Shown here piece after piece: positions 57,653 to 64,000 of a stretch of 64,000 nt of DNA. Where the stretch lies: positions 1-64,000 of the forward strand of contig CAWBXX010000006.1 of assembly GCA_963792885.1 (NCBI GenBank), in the 5' to 3' direction. The notes under the pieces were generated by a model that made no database searches, had not been told where the DNA came from, and saw only the letters and a list, made by a program, of their open reading frames with translations. Made by a program: the position numbers and the translations under genes. How positions within the stretch are numbered: the stretch's first letter is position 1; each line of letters begins with the position of its first letter. The stretch comes from DASWJZ01 sp963792885 (GTDB taxonomy: Bacteria; Pseudomonadota; Alphaproteobacteria; Rhizobiales; Afifellaceae).

Positions 57653-58524
57653 CACGGGTGGCCTTCGCAACCATCGACGGGATTAAGACGCGTTACGAGA
57701 TTGTCGGCTCCGGCCCGCCGCTCCTCATGTTCTCGCCGGGCGGCTTCGATGCGACGGTCGAGAAATGGTCCGAGCTCGGAGTCTACGCGCGCATCAAGCT
57801 TCTGGAGCATCTGCCGGACAGGTTCACCTGCATTGCTTTCGACCGGCGCGAATGTGGCCAGTCGGGCGGCCGCGTCGAGAGGGTGACATGGGGAGACTAT
57901 GCTGCGCAGGGCAGGGGGCTGCTCGACCACTTGAAGATCGAGCGCGCGCAATTGATCGGCGGCTGCATGGGATGCCCCTCAGTAGCGGCGTTCGCCGTCT
58001 CCTATCCGGAACGCGTGGAGAGGATGGTGCTCTACTGGCCGGTCGGCGGAGCGCGCTACCGCATCAAGGGCCAGGCGCGTTTCGCCGAGCATCTCGGCTA
58101 TGTGCGCCAGCACGGGCTTGCGGGCGTCGTCGCGGTGGCGAAAGAGAGCGGCAAGAGCTTCGGCCAGGACCCGCGCGGTGGGCCCTGGTCCTCGGTCATC
58201 CGAAACGACGGGAGCTTCGCCGAGGCTTATGCCCGGCAAGATTTGGAGCGCTACGCGCTCATCGTCGCTGGCATGGCGCGCACGCTGCTCGACCGCGACA
58301 CCGCGCCCGGCGCCGAGCCTGAAGATCTCATGCAGCTTGAGATCCCGACGCTCGTGGTGCCGGGCGCCGATGCCTCGCACGCCACCTCGGCGGCGCGCTA
58401 TCTCGCCGAGTGTCTGCCGAAGGCCGAATACTGGGACGTCTTGCCTGACGGACAGACGGAAGAGACCGCCCCGCCACGTCTCATTTCCTTTCTGGCCGGA
58501 ACTGCAACAACGCCGGGCCGATAA
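57649..58524 (+). CDS. Alpha/beta hydrolase with a cysteine at the nucleophile position
   Basis: Intact protein of about 291 residues with the MhpC-type alpha/beta-hydrolase fold: PPLLMFSPGGFD, FTCIAFDRRECGQSGG and the nucleophile elbow QLIGGCMGCPSVAAF, where Cys106 replaces the usual Ser. The C-terminal segment that normally carries the catalytic His (GH near the end) reads LPDGQTEETAPP and has no His. The GTG at 57649 overlaps the PanB-like stop; GTG at 57658 is an alternative. Dienelactone hydrolase also uses Cys, but the sequence here is of the MhpC type. The substrate is unknown. Confidence 0.78.
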   Translation: MTRVAFATIDGIKTRYEIVGSGPPLLMFSPGGFDATVEKWSELGVYARIKLLEHLPDRFTCIAFDRRECGQSGGRVERVTWGDYAAQGRGLLDHLKIERAQLIGGCMGCPSVAAFAVSYPERVERMVLYWPVGGARYRIKGQARFAEHLGYVRQHGLAGVVAVAKESGKSFGQDPRGGPWSSVIRNDGSFAEAYARQDLERYALIVAGMARTLLDRDTAPGAEPEDLMQLEIPTLVVPGADASHATSAARYLAECLPKAEYWDVLPDGQTEETAPPRLISFLAGTATTPGR

Positions 58525-58572
58525 CGAAGACGCTTCACGCCAATGCCGGAACGAAACGCAAGGAGGAAAACG

Positions 58573-59895
58573 ATGAAGATGAGGACGCTCGTTTCAGCGC
58601 TGACACTGCTGGGGGCGATTGCCGCCTGGCAACCGGCATTTGCCGAGGCTCCGCCGCCGCAATTCGTGCAGTTCAAGCCGAGCGCCACCAAGGGTGCGCT
58701 CTACCTGCCCGACCCGGCGCTCTTTCCGGAGCCTCACGTTGGGATCGTGCTCATGCACCGCAACTCGAACTTTCTCTCGCATATCGGGACAAAGGAGCTT
58801 CCGAAGCGCGGCTATGTGGTCCTCGCCATGAACCCGCGCTGCGACAACAACGAGGCGAGGTGTGCCCCATGGGAGAACAATGCGCTCGACGTCAAGCAAG
58901 GCATCGAGTTTCTGAGGAAGCAGCCCGGGATCACCACGATCGTTCTGCTCGGCCATAGCGGCGGCGGACCAACCATGAGCTTCTACCAGGCGGTCGCCGA
59001 GAACGGCGCCTCCTTCTGCAAGCTTGCGGAGAAGTTGATGAAATGCGGAAAGGGATTCGACGACCTGCCGCCGGCCGACGGCCTGATCCTCATGGACGCG
59101 CATCCGGGCAACGGTGTGAACGCGGTGAGGAGCCTCGACGGGGCGGTGACCAACGACGCCGATATTCTGGACCACAACGCCGAGCCGGTGCTGGATCCCA
59201 GCCTCGATCCGTTCTCGACCGCGAACGGTTACAATCCGGATGGCGAATCCCACTACTCCGACGCCTTCAAGGCTGCCTACTTCAAGGCGCAGGCCGATAG
59301 AATGAACCGGCTGATCGACCTCGCCGACGCCCGGCTGAAGGTGGTGGAGGAGAATGATCTGGGAGACGCGCCGTTCGTCGTTCCCCTGGCCGACAACGCG
59401 CGGCTGATGAACGGCGACCTCAGCATCGACCACAGCACCGAGAAGCCCAGGAAGGTCTTGAAGAACGACGGGACGATCGAGGACGACAAGCCGGCTGAAA
59501 GCGTCCGCATGCCCGGCCTTGACGCGCACGACGGGGAGAGCTTCGACGCGACGATGTTCCTGACGGTGAAGTCGTTCCTGAGCGTCCGCGCCATCCGCTC
59601 CACCGATTCGATGGTCGGGATCGACTGGTGCTCGAGCAACAATTCCACGCCGTGCAATCTCCAGTCGGTCAGCGTTCCGCTGCTCGTCACGACGATGGGC
59701 GCGCACTACTTCATCCACGACAACGAGCACATCTACGAGGTGGCCAAGAGCGCCGACAAGGACTTCGTAGTCATCGAGGGGGCCACGCATGGCGGCACGC
59801 CGTGCGAGAAATGCGAAACGACGCCTGGCCAATATTCCAACGCGACCAAGAACCTCTTCGATCTGATGCAGAAGTGGATCGACGCCCGGTTCTGA
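58573..59895 (+). CDS. Secreted alpha/beta hydrolase (440 aa)
   Basis: Intact 440-residue protein with a signal peptide (MKMRTLVSALTLLGAIAAWQ, cleaved after AFA). The hydrolase elbow is VLLGHSGGGPTMSF (Ser129) and a likely catalytic His is in VIEGATHGGTPCEKC. It contains several cysteines (CDNNEARC, WCSSNNSTPC, CEKC) that could form disulfides in the periplasm. GGAGG precedes the ATG at 58573; an in-frame ATG at 58543 lacks support. It follows the Cys-type hydrolase by 48 bases. An esterase or amidase role on an aromatic ester outside the cytoplasm is possible. Confidence 0.78.
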   Translation: MKMRTLVSALTLLGAIAAWQPAFAEAPPPQFVQFKPSATKGALYLPDPALFPEPHVGIVLMHRNSNFLSHIGTKELPKRGYVVLAMNPRCDNNEARCAPWENNALDVKQGIEFLRKQPGITTIVLLGHSGGGPTMSFYQAVAENGASFCKLAEKLMKCGKGFDDLPPADGLILMDAHPGNGVNAVRSLDGAVTNDADILDHNAEPVLDPSLDPFSTANGYNPDGESHYSDAFKAAYFKAQADRMNRLIDLADARLKVVEENDLGDAPFVVPLADNARLMNGDLSIDHSTEKPRKVLKNDGTIEDDKPAESVRMPGLDAHDGESFDATMFLTVKSFLSVRAIRSTDSMVGIDWCSSNNSTPCNLQSVSVPLLVTTMGAHYFIHDNEHIYEVAKSADKDFVVIEGATHGGTPCEKCETTPGQYSNATKNLFDLMQKWIDARF

Positions 59896-59915
59896 GTCTT
59901 CTTGCCTAGTATCTG

Positions 59916-59950
59916 CGGCGGCGGTGGCGGCTTTGAGCCGCCGCCGCCGG
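59916..59950. terminator. Strong GC hairpin between convergent genes
   Basis: GGCGGTGGCGGCT (59920-59932) pairs with AGCCGCCGCCGCC (59936-59948) around a 3-base loop, with one G-T pair. It separates the secreted hydrolase from the convergent decarboxylase-like gene and may stop transcription from both sides. There is no long T-run. Confidence 0.6.
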
Positions 59951-60003
59951 CTCGCGATCGGGCGGGCCGATCAAGCTCCGCGCGCCTAGCGCGAGCGCCA
60001 CCC

Positions 60004-60949
60004 TCAGGCGACGAGCCCGTGCGTGCCTTTCGCAAAGAGCGCCTCGACCGATACCGGCTTGTCGATGATCCGCTGCGTCAGCGCGTGCCGGATCAGTTGC
60101 TCCAGCACTTTGCGGTTCGGCTCGATCCCGTAGGGCAGCGGATCGCCGATGATCTCCGCTACCCGCAGATGCAACTCGTCCACCTTGGTAGGATTCTCGA
60201 TCGCCCCGGACCTCAATCGTCTCAAGATAGATGCGCTTCGATTCGGCGAACGCATCGAACACGTCCTCCGCCAGGCCGTGATGCTCGTCGAGCAGGTCGT
60301 CCTTGACGACGATCAGGTGATTGATCGGGTAGAGGCCGCGCGTGCGGAGCGCGTTCAGCCCGGCCTCAAGCGCGTTCGGGATGAGCGGCTTCACGTCGGG
60401 ATGGTCTACCTCAATGCCAACTGCGGCGGCCAATTCGCCGGAGACGAGCATGTCGCGCATGTCCTTGCCGGACTCGATCGGGACGACATTCGCGGGCGGC
60501 TGATATTCGGCAACGTGCTCGTCGCCGGAAAGCACCCAGGTGACCTTGGACAGATCGACACCGTACTCGTCCTGAAGGATGCTGCGCGCCCAGACACCGG
60601 TTGTGACGGTGTATCCGCGGTTGACGCCGACCCTGCGTCCCTCGAGATCCTTCGGGCTGCCGATCCCGGCTTTCGTGTTGTAGACGATGGCGCCGTGGTG
60701 GAAGGCGCGCACCAGGAAGATCGGGAGCGCGGTGAAGCGTTTCCCATGCGCCCTGGCGCAGATGTAGGTCGTGATCGCCATCTCACAGATGTCGTATTTG
60801 AGCTCGCGCACCATCTGGCGGAAGGCGCGGATGAGCGGATCGACCTCTTCGAACTCGAACGAAAAGGTTCGCGGCCTGACGGTGCCGGATTTCAGAGCCT
60901 CGTTGTTGCCTTGAGTGCGGGTGACGGCTTTGAGCCTGAGCTCGGGCAT
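60004..60949 (-). CDS. 4,5-dihydroxyphthalate-decarboxylase-like protein (one frameshift)
   Basis: About 315 residues with the periplasmic-binding-protein-like fold of Pht5-type decarboxylases, without a signal peptide. Markers: FRQMVRELKYDICEMAITTY, TALPIFLVRAFHHGAIVYNT, SPKDLEGRRVGVNRGYTVTT, GVWARSILQDEYGVDLSKVT and, after a frame change near 60215, DPLPYGIEPNRKVLEQLIRH and SVEALFAKGTHG. This enzyme converts 4,5-dihydroxyphthalate to protocatechuate, so with the phthalate-type Rieske oxygenase at 51.5 kb it points to a phthalate-like route. It is divergent from the dehydrogenase/EutA genes across paired operator-like repeats. Confidence 0.83.
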
Positions 60950-61018
60950 GGCTTCTTTCCGCTAACGAGGCTGGATCCTGCGCGTTATGCGGATGCGCCA
61001 CTCGTCCTGTCGAGCCGA

Positions 61019-61057
61019 CCGTTCCGCAGAGGAACGGCTTTTCCGCCAGCGGAACGG
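61019..61057. promoter_or_regulatory. Two tandem operator-like inverted repeats
   Basis: CCGTTCC-GCAGA-GGAACGG (61019-61037, perfect 7-bp arms) is followed by TTCCGC-CA-GCGGAA (61041-61054). The two units are near copies of each other. They lie between the divergent decarboxylase-like and dehydrogenase genes. The TTCCGC/GCGGAA core resembles IclR-family operators. Confidence 0.6.
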
Positions 61058-61123
61058 GCCGGTTGACCAGCCTCCGGCGCGCCCTAGATTGCCGGGTCTT
61101 GGCGGTTTCGCGGGAGACATGCA

Positions 61124-62227
61124 GTGGGCGAACAGGTGCTGGCAGCGGTGAGGATCGGTCCGAGCCGGACCGAGCTCAGGGAATATCCCATGCCGGAAAT
61201 CCCGGAGGATGGGGCGCTTCTCAAGATGGAAGTCGCCGGCATCTGCGGCACCGACGTGAAGTTCTACGCCAAGCCTCCGATCGCGGGCGACGTGATCATG
61301 GGGCACGAGAACATCGGAACGATCGCCAAGGCGGGGCGGCAGTTCGTCGAGCGCAAGGGCGTGAAGGAAGGCGACCTGGTCTTCGTCGAGCATTACGTGC
61401 CGTGCTTCAAATGCGAATGGTGCCACCGCGGCGAATACCGACTGTGCCAGGCGACCGACTGGCGCAAGAATCCCGACGGGATACGCTATGGCTACACCCC
61501 TGCCGAACGCGCGCCGTTTCTGTGGGGCGGGTTCGCGCAGTACATGTACCTTCCCTGGAACGCGGTCGTGCACCATGTGCCGGCGGGGATATCGGCGGAG
61601 CTTGCGGGCGTCGTCACGCCGATGGCGAACGGCATCCAATGGGCGCTATTCGACTGCGGCGTCGGATACAACTCCACGGTCCTGATACAGGGCCCGGGCC
61701 AGCAGGGCCTGTCGCAGACAGTCGCCTGCAAGCAGGCGGGCGCCTCGCTGATTATCGTGACCGGCACGAAGAAGGACGCGGCCCGCCTCGACGTGGCCAA
61801 GAAGCTCGGCGCGGACTACGTCATCGACGTGGACGCCGAAGACCCGCTGACAAGGATCATGGAGATCACCGGCGGCAAGGGCGTCGACGTCTCGCTCGAG
61901 TGCACGGCTGGAGCCGGAACCACACCCGTGCTCCTCGGCATCGAGGCGCTGAAGCGCAAGGAGGGGACGCTGCTTGTTCAGGGCGAAGTCGCGACGTTCC
62001 CGGACTTCCCGATCGCGAAGATCGCCAACAAGTACATCACCATCAAAGCTGCGCGCGGACACAATTATCGGTCCTGCGAGCTGGCCTTGCAGCAACTCGC
62101 CTCCGACCGCTTCCCCCTCGATCTCATTACGACGCATCGCTTCGGGTTGAAGGATGTCGATACGGCGATAAAGGCCGTGGGCGCGAGCGAGGGCGTGATC
62201 CACGTCTCGCTGCTGCCCTGGCAGTAA
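61124..62227 (+). CDS. Zinc-dependent alcohol dehydrogenase (MDR family)
   Basis: Intact 367-residue dehydrogenase. The catalytic-zinc motif is GICGTDVKFY with GHEN; the structural-zinc lobe is CFKCEWCHRGEYRLC; the cofactor-binding segment is LIQGPGQQGLSQTVACKQAG. The GTG at 61124 has GGGAG eight bases upstream. It is the first plus-strand gene after the tandem repeats and is followed by the EutA-like gene after 18 bases. It may oxidise a hydroxy intermediate such as a dihydrodiol or hydroxyacid; the exact substrate is unclear. Confidence 0.83.
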   Translation: MGEQVLAAVRIGPSRTELREYPMPEIPEDGALLKMEVAGICGTDVKFYAKPPIAGDVIMGHENIGTIAKAGRQFVERKGVKEGDLVFVEHYVPCFKCEWCHRGEYRLCQATDWRKNPDGIRYGYTPAERAPFLWGGFAQYMYLPWNAVVHHVPAGISAELAGVVTPMANGIQWALFDCGVGYNSTVLIQGPGQQGLSQTVACKQAGASLIIVTGTKKDAARLDVAKKLGADYVIDVDAEDPLTRIMEITGGKGVDVSLECTAGAGTTPVLLGIEALKRKEGTLLVQGEVATFPDFPIAKIANKYITIKAARGHNYRSCELALQQLASDRFPLDLITTHRFGLKDVDTAIKAVGASEGVIHVSLLPWQ

Positions 62228-62245
62228 GCGCAGCCAAAGCAAGCC

Positions 62246-63914
62246 ATGTCGGGCTCCGGCAAGAAATCGGGAGAGGGGGCCCACACGATCGCCGACCACA
62301 TGCTCGGCGACTTCTTTCCACACGATCACGGTTCCGACGCGGACCACGACCACGACGTCATCGATCCGGGAAGGCTCGAGGACAACCCGATCTGGCAGCA
62401 GGACAACGTCTTCCTGAAGAGCGTCGGCATCGATATCGGCTCGGCCGGCACGCAGGTGGTCTTTTCCGGCGTGCACCTCAGACGGCATGGAGAGCACCTG
62501 ACCAGCCGCTACGTCATCGTGGAGCGCGAGACGCTTTACGAGTCACCAGTCGCGCTTACGCCCTACAGCGACGTGCATCTGATCGATGCCCAGGCGCTCG
62601 GCGCGATCATCGACGCGGCGTATGCCGCAGCGAAGAATTGCGCCCGACGCCGTCGATACCGGCGTTGTAATCCTGACGGGAGAGGCACTTCGCCGCGAGA
62701 ACGCGGAGGGGATCGCCGACGTCCTTGCCGAGAAGAGCGGCGACTTCGTCACGGCGACCGCCGGGCACCACATGGAGGCGATGCTCGCCGCCTACGGGTC
62801 GGGCGCCGCGCCGGCGAGCTTCGAGACCGGCCGGCGAATCCTCAACATCGATATCGGTGGCGGAACGACCAAGCTCGCGGTCGTGGACAAGGGCCACGTC
62901 ACGACGACCGCGGCGATCCATATCGGCGGGCGTTTGATCGTGGTGGCTGGCGGTCGCGTTGCGCGCCTCGACCCTGCCGGCGCGCACCACGCCGCGCGTG
63001 CGGGCTTTCGCTGGTCGCTTGGCTCCGAGGTCGGTGAGGGCGACCTCGCCAAGGTGGCTGAGGGGATGGCCGACCTGCTCGTCGCGGCGCTCAGCCCCGA
63101 TCCTGCGGCGGAAGTGAGCGAGCTCTATCTCACCGACCCGCCCGAGGGTCTTGCGGGCATGGACGGGATCATGTTTTCCGGCGGGGTCGGCGAGTACGTC
63201 TATGGGCGCGAAGAGCGGGACTTTGGCGACCTCGGCCGTCATCTCGGCGCCGCCATCCGGCGGCGGCTGGAGGCGGGCGCCTTCGGTGCGCCTTTGCTTC
63301 CGGCGGGCGCCTGCATCCGCGCAACGGCACTCGGCGCGTCGGAATATTCCGTGCAGCTCAGCGGAAACACGAGCTGCATCACCAATCCGGGCAAGCTGCT
63401 GCCGCGCCGCAATCTGCAGGTCGTCAAGCCCGACATCGAATTTTCTGACGCGATCGACCCGCAGACCGTCGCCGATGCGATCGGGCGGCACCTCACCGCA
63501 TTCGATCTCGATCCGGTGGCTGGCGCGTTCGTGCTTGCGTTCCAATGGTCGGGTGCGCCGGAATATCAGCGCGTCCGCAGCTTCGCGGAAGGCATCGCCG
63601 CGGGGCTCGCCGAGCGCATTGCCGCGGGCAACCCGCTCTACATCATGCTCGACGGAGATATTGCGCAGACGCTCGGCGGCATCCTGCGCGACGAGGTGCA
63701 TGTCGGCGCCGAGATGCTGGTCATCGACGGCATCCTGCTGCGCGATTTCGACTACATCGACCTCGGCCGCGTGCGGCTGCCGTCATTCACGGTGCCGGTG
63801 ACGATCAAGTCACTGCTTTTCCGAGAAGAGAGCGGCGGCTTGCGCCGGCCGGAGCGTATCCACCATCACGGCCATGGGCACGCGCATCATCATCATCACG
63901 GGGAAGGCGAGTGA
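62246..63914 (+). CDS. eutA: EutA-like reactivase homologue with histidine-rich ends (one frameshift)
   Basis: About 556 residues of the ethanolamine ammonia-lyase reactivating factor family (actin/Hsp70-like ATPase fold). Markers: KSVGIDIGSAGTQVVFSG (phosphate-binding loop), TGEALRRENAEGIADVLA, ILNIDIGGGTTKLAVVDKG, MFSGGVGEYVYG and LGASEYSVQLSGNT. One frame change near 62632. The N-terminus has FFPHDHGSDADHDHDV and the C-terminus ends in a His-rich run (IHHHGHGHAHHHHH), which standard EutA proteins lack as far as I know. No eutB/eutC is in the window, so it may reactivate another enzyme. It follows the dehydrogenase directly. Confidence 0.82.
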
Positions 63915-63916
63915 AG

Positions 63917-63941
63917 GCGGGGCGACTGAGCGCCGCCCCGC
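63917..63941. terminator. Perfect 8-bp hairpin between convergent genes
   Basis: GCGGGGCG and CGCCCCGC are separated by 9 bases, 3 bases after the EutA-like stop and before the next convergent gene. It is a likely shared terminator stem, without a T-run. Confidence 0.55.
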
Positions 63942-63947
63942 GGTCGG

Positions 63948-64000
63948 CTATTTCTTGCAGTCGACGAGCGACGCTTCCATCTCTCCGCTGGGATTATAGG
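63948..64000 (-). CDS. C-terminal end of a gene continuing past the window
   Basis: A minus-strand frame ends YNPSGEMEASLVDCKK followed by TAG (CTA at 63948-63950). The position after a terminator-like hairpin fits the end of a convergent gene. The piece is too short to assign; a Cys-Lys-Lys tail is seen in some periplasmic binding proteins. Confidence 0.4.
   Translation of the reverse strand, partial: YNPSGEMEASLVDCKK

Noticed and set aside
56671..58524. 617-residue plus-strand frame ending with the Cys-type hydrolase.
   Set aside because: The first 330 residues lie out of frame over the PanB-like gene and show no protein-like pattern; only the part from 57649 is real.
63850..63914. His-rich C-terminus of the EutA-like protein as a vector-type affinity tag.
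   Set aside because: The His run is mixed with Gly and Ala and matched by a second His/Asp-rich patch at the N-terminus, so a natural metal-binding extension is more likely.
182..63914. Programmed ribosomal frameshifting as the cause of the many frame changes.
   Set aside because: Sites lack common slippery heptamers and occur in too many unrelated genes and in both directions.
1..64000. CRISPR arrays, tRNA or rRNA genes, prophage.
   Set aside because: No regularly spaced repeats, no cloverleaf-like sequence with conserved T-loop and no phage structural genes were seen on reading both strands.

Overview
The window looks like a piece of an alphaproteobacterial chromosome, probably Hyphomicrobiales (Rhizobiales). 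The basis is high GC, many tripartite tricarboxylate transporters (TTT, TctABC), TctDE-type regulation, LysR/GntR regulators and a dense set of catabolic genes for aromatic and other organic acids. This is inferred from gene style; no rRNA, tRNA or housekeeping marker is present to fix the taxon.

Layout. (1) 0.2-3.3 kb: a solute-binding protein facing a TctE/TctD-like two-component system. (2) 3.3-5.5 kb: a graveyard of fragments (serine recombinase, ABC permease, IS3 transposase, TRAP permease). (3) 5.5-9.8 kb: a TRAP transporter (DctP and a fused DctQM) with a LysR regulator. (4) 9.9-18.4 kb: amidohydrolase, TctB-TctA-TctC, then a CoA-transferase/SDR/thiolase/MaoC module that looks like beta-oxidation-type degradation of an imported acid, ending in an aldehyde dehydrogenase remnant. 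(5) 18.4-23.7 kb: GntR regulator divergent from a ribose-type ABC transporter and a zinc dehydrogenase. (6) 23.8-30.3 kb: LysR regulator divergent from an iron/polyamine-type ABC transporter and a type I sulfatase. (7) 30.3-44.4 kb: FAD hydroxylase, amidohydrolase and class II aldolase on the minus strand, facing an orphan TctC; then two copies of a paired-cupin module in divergent orientation, each beside TTT permease genes, one of which is a TctA-TctB fusion. (8) 44.5-52.8 kb: nine minus-strand genes in tight order (Rieske oxygenase, unknown protein, HX4DH metal permease, His-rich protein, duplicated permease, 3-hydroxyisobutyrate-dehydrogenase-like protein, ThDP enzyme, ornithine-cyclodeaminase-like protein, RidA). 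(9) 53-64 kb: Rieske ferredoxin, bicupin, HpcH aldolase, LigJ-type hydratase, PanB homologue, two alpha/beta hydrolases, a 4,5-dihydroxyphthalate-decarboxylase-like protein, a zinc dehydrogenase and an orphan EutA-like protein with His-rich ends.

How the genes may work together: regions 7-9 read as uptake and breakdown of aromatic carboxylates, with hydroxylation by FAD and Rieske enzymes, decarboxylation, ring cleavage possibly by cupins, then hydration and aldol cleavage. No extradiol (LigAB-type) or intradiol dioxygenase is visible, so the paired cupins and the bicupin are the natural candidates for that step; this is inference. Several promoters in regions 7-9 carry similar inverted repeats (TTCC/GGAA type), suggesting one shared regulator that is not encoded here.

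Caution: about 34 genes are interrupted by roughly 75 apparent one-base frameshifts (hand count), while protein similarity continues across them. I read this mainly as sequence error, so interrupted genes are listed as CDS over their full span; only truncated fragments are called pseudogenes. No CRISPR array, rRNA or tRNA was seen.
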